Shown in pieces: positions 33,704 to 43,165 of a DNA stretch of 64,000 nucleotides (position 1 is its first letter; the number at the start of each line of letters is the position of its first letter). This stretch comes from JBGLNJ01 sp041300525 (GTDB taxonomy: Bacteria; Chloroflexota; Anaerolineae; Fen-1058): assembly GCA_041300525.1 (NCBI GenBank), contig JBGLNJ010000001.1:248001-312000 (forward strand). The letters run 5' to 3'. Position numbers and translations under genes: made by a program. The notes under the pieces are model-generated. The model searched no databases. It was not told the DNA's origin and saw nothing but the letters and a program-made list of their open reading frames with translations.

Positions 33704-34162
33704 TCAGTTGCACGACCAGACGGGCTGGCCCTGCAGGATGCTCCGAACCTGCTGAGGAAAGTCGTCAGGGTCGAGCGGCTTGCCGATGAATCCATCAAAG
33801 CCGGCTGATTTGGCTCGCATCATTGAATCGTGTGAGGCGTCGGCCGTGACGGCGACGACGCGCGTCTTTTTGAATCGCGCATCGCCTCGCAGACGTTGCA
33901 GCACGGCGTAACCGTCCTCGTCCGGGATGTGAATGTCCAGGAGCACCAGGTCAACGCGCTGCATCGAATCCGCAAACTCGATCACTTGCCAGCCCGAGGC
34001 TTTCCACTGACATTCTTTGACGCCCAGGTAGGACAACAGCCGGGCGATGAGGACGAAATTCTTCAGGTTGTCCTCCACCACCAGAACGTGGGCATCCTTT
34101 GGGTCAATCCGCTCGGGGGCAGACTGGGCCAGGTCAGGGTTAGAGGAATTGATTTGATTCAT
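33704..34162 (-). CDS. Single-domain response regulator
   Basis: 152 residues: a ~24-residue N-tail, then a receiver domain with acidic pair E30/D31, phospho-acceptor D76 (L-L-D-I-H) and the K-P motif (G-K-P-L-D). No output domain. Its ATG overlaps the stop of the upstream receiver gene (ATGA) and it is followed 25 bases later by the kinase-like gene. Likely a CheY/Spo0F-type phosphate shuttle in the same pathway. Confidence 0.92.
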   Translation of the reverse strand: MNQINSSNPDLAQSAPERIDPKDAHVLVVEDNLKNFVLIARLLSYLGVKECQWKASGWQVIEFADSMQRVDLVLLDIHIPDEDGYAVLQRLRGDARFKKTRVVAVTADASHDSMMRAKSAGFDGFIGKPLDPDDFPQQVRSILQGQPVWSCN

Positions 34163-34539
34163 TTTTTCTTTGCCTGCAAGTAATTCGCCACTTGGACTGG
34201 CAGTTCATCCACGTCAATCGGCTTTTGGATATAGCCGTCGCAACCGGCTGCCAGCGTCTTTTCGCGATCGCCTTTCATCACATTGGCCGTCATCGCAATG
34301 ACCGGGACGCCGGTCAGGTGTTTTATCTGCTTGAGCCGCCTGGTCAGTTCATAGCCGTCTAGCTCGGGCAGGTTGATGTCCATCAGGATCAAGTCGGGGT
34401 GCATGGTTTCGGCCGCGCTCAACCCGGCCAGTCCACTGACGGCTTCGACAACCTTATAGCCCTCCACTTCCAAAATGCGTTTGACCAGGAGGCGGTTTTC
34501 CGGGTTGTCTTCGATGTACAAGATGGTTTGTTGGGTCAT
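34159..34539 (-). CDS. Single-domain response regulator (DivK/CheY-like)
   Basis: 126 residues with GGAGG directly before the ATG. Receiver hallmarks are complete: E10/D11, D54 (L-M-D-I-N-L-P), T/A switch in M-T-A-N and I-Q-K-P. The M-D-I-N-L-P-E-L-D-G-Y-E pattern is typical of DivK-like and hybrid-kinase receivers. Second gene of the operon that starts with the Roadblock-like regulator. Confidence 0.93.
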   Translation of the reverse strand: MTQQTILYIEDNPENRLLVKRILEVEGYKVVEAVSGLAGLSAAETMHPDLILMDINLPELDGYELTRRLKQIKHLTGVPVIAMTANVMKGDREKTLAAGCDGYIQKPIDVDELPVQVANYLQAKKK

Positions 34540-34560
34540 TCCTCCACTCCGATGGAAAAT

Positions 34561-35331
34561 CTAGTGATCATATCTGACTGTTGGCGTGCCAAGCGCCGTC
34601 GCCAACTCTTGCACGGCGCGGCGTGTACATTGTAGCACCAAGCCGATGCGACCGCTAGGCTGGTTCCGGTCAAAGGCCAGGCTCAAACGCATATCTTGGC
34701 CGACATCGGCCGAGTACACGTCGTGTGTTTTGCCCTGTTGATAGGCAAAGTTGAACGCCGGCCCTTGGCGGGTGGCCGGAATGGGCCACGGCCCTTGGAG
34801 ACTCACCGTATCACCCACACGCGCGACGACCGCGCCATTGTTCTGGGTCAATAACACACACTGGGCGCCGGTGTCGCGCATGAGGTCCGTGAGTTGGCGA
34901 TGGATGACTTGGGCGCTCCAATCTACATTCAGATGGGAAGGATTCAATTCCATAGCAGCCTCGCGCAACGCATCCGCCACGACGCTCGTAAACTCGTCGA
35001 AGGCAAAGGGCTTTCGGAAACAGTGATAGACACCCAGCTCGCGTGCCATGGCTATGGTCTTGGCATCCTCGTAGGCGCTCACCAGGATGGAGCGCAGATT
35101 CGGATAGAGCCGGCGCAGTTTTTCCAGCAACTCTAGGCCGCTCATCCCGCCCGACAGTCGCACATCGGTGATGACGACGTCAAAGGGCTGCTCATCGAGC
35201 GATTGTAGAGCTTGTTCGGCTGAGGACACACAAATAGTCTCAGCCGTCAACCCGGACACGACTAAGCTTTCTCGCAGGAACATGAGCGTCCGTTGTTCGT
35301 CATCCACAATGAGCACGCGTTGGTTTGGCAT
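34561..35331 (-). CDS. Response regulator with Roadblock/LC7-like C-terminal domain
   Basis: 256 residues from ATG 35331 (GAGGGG upstream). Receiver domain about 4-122 with D10/D11, D56 (I-T-D-V-R) and the K-P-F motif. Residues about 140-250 read D-L-M-R-D-T-G-A, V-L-L-T, G-A-V-V-A-R-V-G-D and G-L-V-L-Q, resembling a shortened Roadblock/LC7 (MglB-like) fold, a class that regulates small GTPases or ATPases. First gene of the signalling operon. The tail assignment is moderate. Confidence 0.78.
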   Translation of the reverse strand: MPNQRVLIVDDEQRTLMFLRESLVVSGLTAETICVSSAEQALQSLDEQPFDVVITDVRLSGGMSGLELLEKLRRLYPNLRSILVSAYEDAKTIAMARELGVYHCFRKPFAFDEFTSVVADALREAAMELNPSHLNVDWSAQVIHRQLTDLMRDTGAQCVLLTQNNGAVVARVGDTVSLQGPWPIPATRQGPAFNFAYQQGKTHDVYSADVGQDMRLSLAFDRNQPSGRIGLVLQCTRRAVQELATALGTPTVRYDH

Positions 35332-35657
35332 CACTTTTCCCCTCAATCTTTCGACACTGTAGAAAGGATACCACGATTGAGGCGGGGATAGGCTTGCAAG
35401 ATGCTTTCAAGAGGATTACAAAATAATTACGGTACGCTCGGCTCGACGGGCGCTATGAGGCGTTATAGGCAACTCCGTGGGGATATGGGCCTGCGCCAAC
35501 GCGGGCTCAATACCGCCAGCTATGGTTTTTGTGTGTTCAGTACCCTTGCCCTTGCGAAGGTGAGCCGTTACTTTTGTGGGCAGTTTATAGCCTGGACGCT
35601 TGCCTTCAAGGCTTGGAGGGCGCGGCGATGTTGCCTTGATCTTTCCTCCCCCGGAAA
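35332..35657. other. Intergenic stretch upstream of the signalling operon
   Basis: 326 bases. It must contain the promoter of the minus-strand signalling operon, but no close -35/-10 pair is evident. A plus-strand frame (35401-35661) has no family similarity or ribosome site. A CTTCGCAAGGGCAAGGG-like string also occurs near 37711. Confidence 0.45.
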
Positions 35658-36647
35658 TTAGGGCGTGGGGGTTGGCGTGCTGGTCGCTGTAGCGGTCGCT
35701 GTGTGCGTCGGCGTGCTGGTCGCTGTGTGCGTCGGCGTGCCGGTCGCTGTGTGCGTCGGCGTGATCGTGACGGTTGGTAATGGCGACGTAACAGTGCGGG
35801 TCGCCGTCGGCGTGTTCGTCGGCGTCGCCGTCGGCGTGTGAGTCGCAGTCGGCGCGCCCGTCCCGGTCGGTGTGTGAGTCGCAATTGGCATGCTCGTCCC
35901 GGTCGGCGCTGCCACGGACGATGTCAACGTCGCGAGTGCTTGCAGTGTCGGGCGAACGAGCGTGGCGGCGGCTGGAGGAACCGGTGTGGCTGTCACGTTC
36001 TCCAATGGCAATAACTGCACGCCCACCAGGGGCGTCGCCAAATCGGTGGTGGGCGCGGGGGCAAACGTTGGCGAGGCGCCTGCCTGGCCCGAAGCCAGGG
36101 TGTAGGAGTGTGTGAGCCAGCCCAGCCCCCATGCGCATAGGCACGATGCCAGCAGGGCCGTGGTGAGCGCGAGCCAGACCGCGTAACTCTGCCAATGGCG
36201 ATGGCTCGCCGTCAACGCTGCCAGCGAGGGAGAAGGCGCGGCACTGGCTAATCCGCCGACCAGCATCAACAACGCGCCGGCAAACGTCAGAAACAGGCCG
36301 CTGCCCATGCTGCCCGGTTGCGCGCTCAACTCCAACCCCAAGTTCCCGCCCAATTGAACGACCCGAATAAAGGCGGATAGCGCGACCAGGTGGATCATCG
36401 CTCCCGCGATGGCCGCCGGGAGCGAGACGCGGTTCCAGAGCCGCCACGGCAATAACAGGCTCAGCAAGGCCAGCACGGCCAAGCCCAGCGTGAGCAGACC
36501 GCCACCGGCTGCGCCACCGCGCGCCAGGTCACCGGCCACGAACGACGGGAGATTGGCCCACGGCAGCGCGACGGCTATGATCGCCAGCAATGCGCCGACG
36601 ATGACGATCATGCGTGTATCGAATTTCAATACAAGCGTTTGATTCAT
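35658..36647 (-). CDS. Membrane protein with long Thr/Pro tail
   Basis: 329 residues. Four hydrophobic helices at about 13-31, 48-68, 75-95 and 110-135, a fifth about 152-175, then a ~120-residue low-complexity tail built from T-P-T-H-T-A-T-like octads. The tail is coded by a 24-base DNA repeat (about 35680-35765) in at least three near-identical units. Probably an inner-membrane protein with an extracellular stalk. Follows the zinc-ribbon membrane protein by 6 bases. Function unknown. Confidence 0.7.
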   Translation of the reverse strand: MNQTLVLKFDTRMIVIVGALLAIIAVALPWANLPSFVAGDLARGGAAGGGLLTLGLAVLALLSLLLPWRLWNRVSLPAAIAGAMIHLVALSAFIRVVQLGGNLGLELSAQPGSMGSGLFLTFAGALLMLVGGLASAAPSPSLAALTASHRHWQSYAVWLALTTALLASCLCAWGLGWLTHSYTLASGQAGASPTFAPAPTTDLATPLVGVQLLPLENVTATPVPPAAATLVRPTLQALATLTSSVAAPTGTSMPIATHTPTGTGAPTATHTPTATPTNTPTATRTVTSPLPTVTITPTHTATGTPTHTATSTPTHTATATATSTPTPTP

Positions 36648-36653
36648 GCGCCG

Positions 36654-37679
36654 TTATTTACCCTTCACGCGCGTTCCGCAGCGCGAGCAGAAAGCGTCAT
36701 CAGGTTGCAGCAGCTTGCCGCACTGTGTGCAAAAGCCGGTTGCGCTGTCAGTCTCTTCCACTGTGAGCGCGGCCGCCGGGCGCGGCCGCGGGCGAGGGGC
36801 GCGTGATGTCCGCACGCTGCGCCGGCCCTTGCGGAGCGCCGGCGGTTGGTAGGGGCGAAATGTCTGCGCTTGTTGCGAGCGAAGGTACCAAACCACGCCT
36901 CCGATAATGAGGATCAGCCCAACGCCTAGCGCGGCGATGAGCAGCCACGGCGTTGCCTCCTTAGCGACCGGCAGCGTGGCAGGCTTGGGAGTTGGAACGG
37001 GCGTGACCAGTTGCAGCGCCTCCGCCGACGTGCGCTTGTCCTCGCGGTGATAGCTGCTCGAGAACACGAACGACTTTCCCGCCGCAAGCGCGCCCACCTC
37101 CAACCGGCGAGCCACCAGTCCTTCTTCGTCTGTCACGCCGGGCGGCAGGGCGGGCGTAAATTGAAGGTTGGTCGCGCCGAACGGCTCGCGCAAGTTGACC
37201 GTCACCGCATCAGCACTCAAATCGCCGGGCCACGTCAGCGTGTAACGCCGATCAAAAGTCACCGTACTGATTTTGTCATAGAACTCGATGTTGAACGAAC
37301 GACTGAGCGGAGTGAACGTCACTTCGATCCAATCATCGCTGCGTGTGGTAGCGACCTTTTTCTGTGCGATCAATTCCATCCACTGGTTCACCGGCGCGCT
37401 CTCATTGCCGGGCTGGGGCGAAGCGACCGCAGACGGCTCACCTGCCGAGGCCGGGATGCGGATCTTGATCTGTTCCGGGATCGGCGCGCCGGGCGACAAC
37501 TGGCCTTGATAGATCACCAAGACCGTCGCCGGACGATCATATTCGGGCCACACGTCAATCACCAGCGTAGCCAGTCGTGGCGCCGACTGAGCCGAAGCGG
37601 ACGGAATCGGCGCGCAAGGCAGCACCATCACGGCCAAGCTCGCCATCACCACCCATAGAATGAGGCGACGCACGAACAT
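36654..37679 (-). CDS. Secreted-type membrane protein with C-terminal zinc ribbon
   Basis: 341 residues. Signal peptide about 1-31, a beta-rich extracellular region about 35-225, a membrane helix about 245-267, then a basic cytoplasmic segment and a C-terminal zinc ribbon with C-T-Q-C and C-S-R-C pairs. The topology (signal peptide, single TM, cytoplasmic ribbon) is common in Chloroflexota proteins of unknown function. Likely co-transcribed with the next membrane gene. Confidence 0.72.
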   Translation of the reverse strand: MFVRRLILWVVMASLAVMVLPCAPIPSASAQSAPRLATLVIDVWPEYDRPATVLVIYQGQLSPGAPIPEQIKIRIPASAGEPSAVASPQPGNESAPVNQWMELIAQKKVATTRSDDWIEVTFTPLSRSFNIEFYDKISTVTFDRRYTLTWPGDLSADAVTVNLREPFGATNLQFTPALPPGVTDEEGLVARRLEVGALAAGKSFVFSSSYHREDKRTSAEALQLVTPVPTPKPATLPVAKEATPWLLIAALGVGLILIIGGVVWYLRSQQAQTFRPYQPPALRKGRRSVRTSRAPRPRPRPAAALTVEETDSATGFCTQCGKLLQPDDAFCSRCGTRVKGK

Positions 37680-37815
37680 GTAGACTTTTTCTCTTATCGG
37701 AATTGCTTAACCCTTCGCAAGGGCAGGAACTTTTATCTTGCACCCGTTGCTTATTCTATCACGGAATCACAGTCTAGGTGAAATGACCGTGACGTGGCAA
37801 GTCGCGGCGTTGAGA

Positions 37816-38622
37816 TCATTGCAGCCATTCGCCCAAGCGCCCCGGTTCCACACGCGCGGTCAAATCCAGCGTGATGGGCGTCACCGACACGACACCATCC
37901 ACTGCCATTGCGCGGATGTCGCTATCCGGCTCCAATGTTTCCAGGTCCACGCGCACCGTAAAGCCCATCGGTCCCGGATCGCTGGGCCGGCGGCGGTGCG
38001 GCTTGATCGGCACAAAGTAACGCTGGCGGCTCATGCGCGTCCATCGCCACGGCGTCTGGAGTGTGGCCGATTGCGGCACGTCAATCTTGAGCAAGTCCGC
38101 GCCGGATGGCAGCCCTGCGTCTAGCGTCTGCCGGGCAAAGAGCTTGAGGAAATGCGCTGCCACGCTAAAATCAATCGTCTCGGAATGGTTCAGGTAATAC
38201 TCTGGCGCGGTCTGAAGTGAGATGGCCAGTGAAGGAATTGTAAAGTCCGCGCCCTCCATCGCCGCGCCGACCGTGCCGGAAATCGTGATGCCGGAGCCGA
38301 CGTTTTCGCCATAGTTGATGCCGGACACGACCAGGTCCGGCCGGCGCGAGGCGATTTCCACAATCCCGTGTTGGACGACTTGCGCCGGGCTGCCTTCCAC
38401 CGCGTACCCTTCGACCGAATGGCCGTTGAGCGCAATCGTGTGACGAGTGATGCGACCTTCATAGCCCGCCGGCATCGAGCGGCCCGCGCCGGTCTGTTGC
38501 AGCACGGGCGCGACGATCAGCACCTCGCCCAGCATCTCTAGCGCCGCCGCTGCCGCGCGCAATCCCGGCGAAGCGATGCCGTCGTCGTTGGTGACCAGAA
38601 TCAAAGGCAATTGTCTACTCAT
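37816..38622 (-). CDS. surE: 5'/3'-nucleotidase SurE
   Basis: 268 residues from ATG 38622 (GGAGC upstream); the in-frame extension runs into the divergent promoter. N-terminal I-L-V-T-N-D-D-G with metal ligands D13/D14, then A-P, S-G-I-N-Y-G-E-N and S-G-T-V-G-A-A-M-E motifs of SurE. SurE hydrolyses nucleoside monophosphates and may help in stress survival. Divergent from the RNase D gene. Confidence 0.93.
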   Translation of the reverse strand: MSRQLPLILVTNDDGIASPGLRAAAAALEMLGEVLIVAPVLQQTGAGRSMPAGYEGRITRHTIALNGHSVEGYAVEGSPAQVVQHGIVEIASRRPDLVVSGINYGENVGSGITISGTVGAAMEGADFTIPSLAISLQTAPEYYLNHSETIDFSVAAHFLKLFARQTLDAGLPSGADLLKIDVPQSATLQTPWRWTRMSRQRYFVPIKPHRRRPSDPGPMGFTVRVDLETLEPDSDIRAMAVDGVVSVTPITLDLTARVEPGRLGEWLQ

Positions 38623-38693
38623 CCTGCTCCATTCATATCGAACCTGATAGGTCTGGTGCATCATACCAGCAAAAGAAACTTTCATCAAGGCGA

Positions 38694-38722
38694 TTGACAG
38701 TCCCATCCAAACAAGGCATAAT
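38694..38722 (+). promoter_or_regulatory. Sigma-70 promoter for a probably leaderless mRNA
   Basis: TTGACA at 38694-38699, 17-base spacer, CATAAT at 38717-38722. A start point 7-8 bases downstream falls on the ATG at 38730, so the RNase D transcript is probably leaderless. Confidence 0.7.
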
Positions 38723-38729
38723 AGCGCCT

Positions 38730-39854
38730 ATGACTTTGCCTTCACCGATTCTCATCACACAATCCGGGCAGCTTGCGGCGATGCTGCGCCGGTTAATGGC
38801 TGAGCCGTCCGTGGGCGTAGACACCGAATCGGATAGCCTGTATGTCTATCACGAAAAGGTCTGCCTGATCCAGCTTTCCATTCCCGACGTGGATTACCTG
38901 GTGGATCCACTCGCGCCGGGGTTGGACATTGCGCCGATGGGCAAACTGTTTGCCAGTCCCCACGTGGTCAAAATCTTTCACGCCGCCGAGTACGATGTGA
39001 TGTGCCTCAAGCGCGATGCGGGCTTTGAGTTTCGCAACCTGTTCGATACGATGTGGGCGGCGCGCATTTTGGGCTGGAATCAGATCGGGTTGGCGGCGAT
39101 CCTCGAAGAGCATTTTGGCGTGCGCTTGGATAAACGCTGGCAGCGCCACAACTGGGGCCGTCGCCCGTTCGAGCGGGCGGCGCTGGCTTATGCGCGCCTG
39201 GACTCGCATTACCTGCTCGGTCTGCGCGATATTCAGATGCGCGATCTCGCGGCGCGCGGACGAAGCGAAGAGGCGCGCGAGGCCTTTGACTTGGTGGCGG
39301 CTGTGGCGGCGCAGTTGCCCCACGAGCCGCGCGCGGATGATTTCTGGCGCATCAAAGGCGCGGGGGACTTGGCCCCCCGCAGCCAGGCGGTCTTGCGTGA
39401 GCTATGCCTTTTCCGTGATCGCGAAGCGCAGCGGCGTGACTGGCCGCCTTTCAAGATCATGGGCGACAAGACCCTCCTTGCGCTGGCCCAGGCCAAGCCT
39501 CACCACTTGCGCGACCTGGATCACTTGGCCGGGATGACGCCGTTGCAGATCAAACGCTACGGCGAGGGAGTGATAGACGCCATAACGCGCGGCTTGTCTG
39601 CGCCCACCCCACGCGCGCCGCGCAACTCGCCGCCGGATTACGGAGTGTTGAACCGCTATGAAAAACTGCGCGCCTGGCGCCGGCAAGTGGCAGCCGAGCG
39701 CGGCGTGGAGCCGGATGTGGTCGTGTGCAATGCCGTCTTGATGGCCGTGGCGCATCGCCAGCCCAGCACGCTGCAAGATTTGGAAGGCATCGAGGGGCTA
39801 GGCCCGTGGAGACTCAAGACCTATGGGAAACAATTGTTGGAGGCATTGAGATGA
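38730..39854 (+). CDS. rnd: Ribonuclease D-like 3'-5' exonuclease with HRDC domains
   Basis: 374 residues from ATG 38730. DEDDy exonuclease domain about 1-200: D31-T-E33, D89 in E-Y-D-V, and Y154-x3-D158. Two HRDC-type helical domains follow at about 205-285 and 300-374 (I-x-G-L-G-P-W-R at the end). RNase D trims tRNA and other stable RNA 3' ends. The stop overlaps the start of the MBL-fold ribonuclease-like gene (ATGA), so two RNA enzymes are co-translated. Confidence 0.92.
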   Translation: MTLPSPILITQSGQLAAMLRRLMAEPSVGVDTESDSLYVYHEKVCLIQLSIPDVDYLVDPLAPGLDIAPMGKLFASPHVVKIFHAAEYDVMCLKRDAGFEFRNLFDTMWAARILGWNQIGLAAILEEHFGVRLDKRWQRHNWGRRPFERAALAYARLDSHYLLGLRDIQMRDLAARGRSEEAREAFDLVAAVAAQLPHEPRADDFWRIKGAGDLAPRSQAVLRELCLFRDREAQRRDWPPFKIMGDKTLLALAQAKPHHLRDLDHLAGMTPLQIKRYGEGVIDAITRGLSAPTPRAPRNSPPDYGVLNRYEKLRAWRRQVAAERGVEPDVVVCNAVLMAVAHRQPSTLQDLEGIEGLGPWRLKTYGKQLLEALR

Positions 39855-41248
39855 AACTGCAATTTTGGGGCGCGGCCAAGACGGTCACCGGCTCGATGCA
39901 CCTGGTCGAAGCGAACGGGCATCGAATTCTGTTGGACTGTGGAATGTTCCAGGGGCGGCGGCAGGAAGCGCGCGAGCGCAATGCACAGTTGCCATTCGAC
40001 GTGACGGGCATTGACGCCGTGGTGCTCTCGCACGCTCACATTGATCACTCGGGCAACTTGCCCACGCTGGCCAAGAACGGCTTTGACAAGCCGATCTATT
40101 CGACCTCCGCCACGCGTGACCTGTGCAGCGCCATGCTGCGCGACTCGGCTTATATCCAGGAGTCCGACGCCAAGTTCGTGAACAAGCGCAACGTTGAAAA
40201 GAGGCTGCCGCTCGTCAAGCCTCTGTACACGCTCGCCGATGCCACGAACGCGCTGCAACTGTTCCGCACGGTCGAGTATGACCACCCCATCGAAATCCTG
40301 CCGGGCGTCCGCCTGACGTATCGCGATGCCGGGCACATCCTCGGTTCGGCCTCCGTCACACTGGACCTTGCCGAAAATGGCGCGACCCAGCGCCTCGCCT
40401 TCACCGGCGATGTGGGACGCCGAGGCGCGGCCATCCTGCGCGACCCGGCAGTGATTGCTCGGGCGGAGGTGCTCATTACCGAAAGCACCTACGGCGGCCG
40501 CCATCACGACCCGATGGACCAAACGCGCCAAAGGCTGGCGCAAGTCGTCGGCGAAACGGTCGGGCGCGGCGGCATGCTCGTCATCCCCGCCTTTGCCGTG
40601 GGCCGCACCCAGGACCTGGTGTATCATTTACACGAATTGTTCGAGGCGCAAGCCATCCCCGCTGTGCCGGTCTATGTAGATAGTCCCCTGGCGATCAACG
40701 CGACCGAGGTGTTCCGGCAGCACCCGGAATGTTACGACGAAGAGACGCGTCAACACATCCTGCACGATCATCACGCCGACCCGTTCGGCTTCTCGCGGCT
40801 CGTTTACGTCCGCGATGCCGCCGACTCGAAGAAACTCAATGACCGGAAGGAACCGGCCATCATCATCAGCGCGTCGGGGATGTGCGAAGCCGGGCGCGTG
40901 CTGCACCACTTGCGCCATCGCATCGCCGACCCGCGCGCGACGGTGCTGTTTGTGGGCTTCCAGGCGGAAAACACGTTGGGCCGCAAGCTGGTGGGCGGAG
41001 AACCGCGCGTCCGCATTTTTGGCGAAGAGTTCGACGTCAAGGCGCGCATCGAAAGGATTGACGGCTATAGCGCGCACGCAGATGAAGAAGAACTGCTGGC
41101 GTTCATCGGCGCGATTCCGCAACGGCCCCGCCAGGTGTTTGTCGTCCACGGCGAGCCGGACGCGGCAGCGACCCTGGCGACTGCTTTGCGTGAGCTGGGC
41201 ATCCAAAATGTGACGATCCCGGAGCGCGGGCAGACGTTTGAGATATAG
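39851..41248 (+). CDS. MBL-fold/beta-CASP RNA-processing protein
   Basis: 465 residues. MBL motif S-H61-A-H63-I-D65-H66, later metal ligands in D-A-G-H-I-L-G-S-A and F-T-G-D-V-G, then the beta-CASP insert (T-E-S-T-Y-G, F-A-V-G-R-T-Q, D-S-P-L-A) and the terminal S-A-H-A-D. This is the YSH1/CPSF-like bacterial group acting on RNA. Start overlaps the RNase D stop. Complete, with all catalytic residues. Confidence 0.93.
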   Translation: MKLQFWGAAKTVTGSMHLVEANGHRILLDCGMFQGRRQEARERNAQLPFDVTGIDAVVLSHAHIDHSGNLPTLAKNGFDKPIYSTSATRDLCSAMLRDSAYIQESDAKFVNKRNVEKRLPLVKPLYTLADATNALQLFRTVEYDHPIEILPGVRLTYRDAGHILGSASVTLDLAENGATQRLAFTGDVGRRGAAILRDPAVIARAEVLITESTYGGRHHDPMDQTRQRLAQVVGETVGRGGMLVIPAFAVGRTQDLVYHLHELFEAQAIPAVPVYVDSPLAINATEVFRQHPECYDEETRQHILHDHHADPFGFSRLVYVRDAADSKKLNDRKEPAIIISASGMCEAGRVLHHLRHRIADPRATVLFVGFQAENTLGRKLVGGEPRVRIFGEEFDVKARIERIDGYSAHADEEELLAFIGAIPQRPRQVFVVHGEPDAAATLATALRELGIQNVTIPERGQTFEI

Positions 41249-41276
41249 CCTTTGTCGTGCGACGTAACAGAATAAG

Positions 41277-41304
41277 AGAGGCGGCCCATTGGGCCGCCTC
41301 TTTT
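41277..41304. terminator. Bidirectional rho-independent terminator
   Basis: GAGGCGGCCC, loop ATT, GGGCCGCCTC, then TTTT on the plus strand and an A/G-rich flank on the other side. Sits between the convergent MBL gene and the secreted-protein gene. Confidence 0.88.
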
Positions 41305-41318
41305 ACTTACATTTGTTG

Positions 41319-42971
41319 TTACCTGGACGGTTCATTCACGCAAGCATCCAGCCGCTTGCCGGTTGCCAGGCACGCTTGCAATTGCTCGGCCAATTGATCG
41401 GGGCCAACACTGGCCGCTCTCAAAACCGACCTAGAGTCCGTGCTGAACGACACTCGCCCCGAAACAGCGACTTTGTCTTGATCGCCTTCGCTCCAGGCGG
41501 ACACGGCCACAGCCGAGTACTGGCTATTCGTCAGCAGGCCGGTCACCTCGATGACGTGCAGCGTTGTCGCCGTGAACTCGGGCGATGTTCTAAGCTCATA
41601 GTTGGTCGTCGAGTCTGTGCCCCCCGCACTCTGGATGATCGGCAGGTAAACACGATTCGCCATCGTGATAGGGACGGTGGACGTAACCACGTGGTGATAC
41701 ATCACCTGCGCGTAGGATGCTTTGGCCGATTGCCAGATCACGTAAACCGATTGCGCGTCATGCGGCATGATCACCGGGCCGACGATGTCGCTGCTGGGCG
41801 CGGGCAGAGCGCCGGCCGGCACCAGGGCATCGGTGGTGTTGAAACGGCCCGTGATTACGGCGGTCTGGCACGCGCCTCCGACTACCCTGCGCGCCAGGAT
41901 GGCATAGTCGTAAATCGAGGTGGGGCTCAGGTTCGCCAGGCGCACCGAATGGGCTGTTGACGCGGCCGACTCCACCGGGGTGAATGACTCGAAATCGGCA
42001 ACAGAAGTAACGGGTGTCGTCATAGTCATTTCCGTGCTGCCGACCCGGTGATACAGGACCTGGGTCACAGCCGGCTGGCTGGTTTGCCAGGATAGGTTTG
42101 CCCGTATCGCCGTGGTGCTGGAGGTGACTCCCGTGATAAAACTCGGGCTGGGGGCCGGTAAAGTGCCTGTGAGAAGCCGGCTGGAGGGGGACTGCACTTG
42201 AACCAGAGACGCAGCATCCCAGTATGTGGAACGCGAGGGCGATCCAACAGGGTCCGGCGCGACATAGGTCCACACACTGATGGTCGTGGCAAGCGCCTCC
42301 GCCGTGACACTTATGGCGGCCCAGCCTGTATGTTCGAGCTCGGGCGACCAGACAATGTGAGGCGGCAGTTCAGACAGACTATCTATCCCAGGGTTGGGAC
42401 ATTTTGAATGGCCGGTGGGCGGGCAGTTGAGCGGAAGAGTATCGCCGTCCGGCGGAACGTAGGGGGGTAGTACCTGCCCGGTAGGGTCAATCCCAACTTT
42501 TGGATGGGCTTGGGTAAAATCGTTGGCGTTGTAGGCTTCAAACTGATACAGGGCGCATGGGACGGCAGTCACAGGCTGATAGATGCCGGCTATGTAGGGG
42601 GCACCCCATCGGATGTAGCCTTGCGAACTGTTGTGCATGTCATCCACGCAAATTTTGCCCCCAGGCGGCGGCGGATAGCACGCATTGTGATATTTGATGC
42701 CGCCATCCAGGAATTCTGGAATCGCGCCGGTCCAGAACCACTCGTACCACATGCCGGCCACATAGTGGTTGGGGGGGCGCCAATAGAAGGGAATGTTGAG
42801 ATCGTCCATGTTGCCATTGGCGAGCAAATTAGTCGCCGCCGTGGCTTGAGCCGACAGAGACGGCCCCGGTGGCTCGGGAGCCATTGCCCCGACCCCATTT
42901 GCAGGCCACGGATGAGTGGCGAGAACCAACAGCGACAAAACTGCTGCGATAAGGAACGCTTTTCTCAACAT
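41319..42971 (-). CDS. Secreted protein with fibronectin-III-like repeats
   Basis: 550 residues from ATG 42971 with AGGAGAG; the upstream extension has no signal-peptide character. Signal peptide about 1-25. Residues about 45-240 are an Asn/Trp/Cys-containing beta region with N-L-L-A-N-G-N at its start, typical of carbohydrate-binding jelly-roll modules. About 255-500 contains two fibronectin-III-like repeats (L-S-W-Q-T-S-Q-P, Y-V-I-W-Q-S). No catalytic motif seen. Likely a surface or extracellular binding protein. Confidence 0.7.
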   Translation of the reverse strand: MLRKAFLIAAVLSLLVLATHPWPANGVGAMAPEPPGPSLSAQATAATNLLANGNMDDLNIPFYWRPPNHYVAGMWYEWFWTGAIPEFLDGGIKYHNACYPPPPGGKICVDDMHNSSQGYIRWGAPYIAGIYQPVTAVPCALYQFEAYNANDFTQAHPKVGIDPTGQVLPPYVPPDGDTLPLNCPPTGHSKCPNPGIDSLSELPPHIVWSPELEHTGWAAISVTAEALATTISVWTYVAPDPVGSPSRSTYWDAASLVQVQSPSSRLLTGTLPAPSPSFITGVTSSTTAIRANLSWQTSQPAVTQVLYHRVGSTEMTMTTPVTSVADFESFTPVESAASTAHSVRLANLSPTSIYDYAILARRVVGGACQTAVITGRFNTTDALVPAGALPAPSSDIVGPVIMPHDAQSVYVIWQSAKASYAQVMYHHVVTSTVPITMANRVYLPIIQSAGGTDSTTNYELRTSPEFTATTLHVIEVTGLLTNSQYSAVAVSAWSEGDQDKVAVSGRVSFSTDSRSVLRAASVGPDQLAEQLQACLATGKRLDACVNEPSR

Positions 42972-43165
42972 ACATTTCTCTCCTAAAGTTTTGATATGGG
43001 AAACACGAGACCGAGATGGGGTTATGATAGGCTGCGTGCCAGTCGTCACCCGGAGACGAACCATTTCTGGGCAGGCGCACAGCAGGGGGAAATCATACTC
43101 TGTTATTGGCTAAACTGCAAATGCCTCGCGAGGCTCGAGTCTCTCGCCTTTAGCGTAACGTCGAA

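Noticed and set aside
35401..35661. 86-codon plus-strand frame in the gap upstream of the signalling operon
   Set aside because: No ribosome site, no similarity and unusual amino-acid make-up; probably non-coding.
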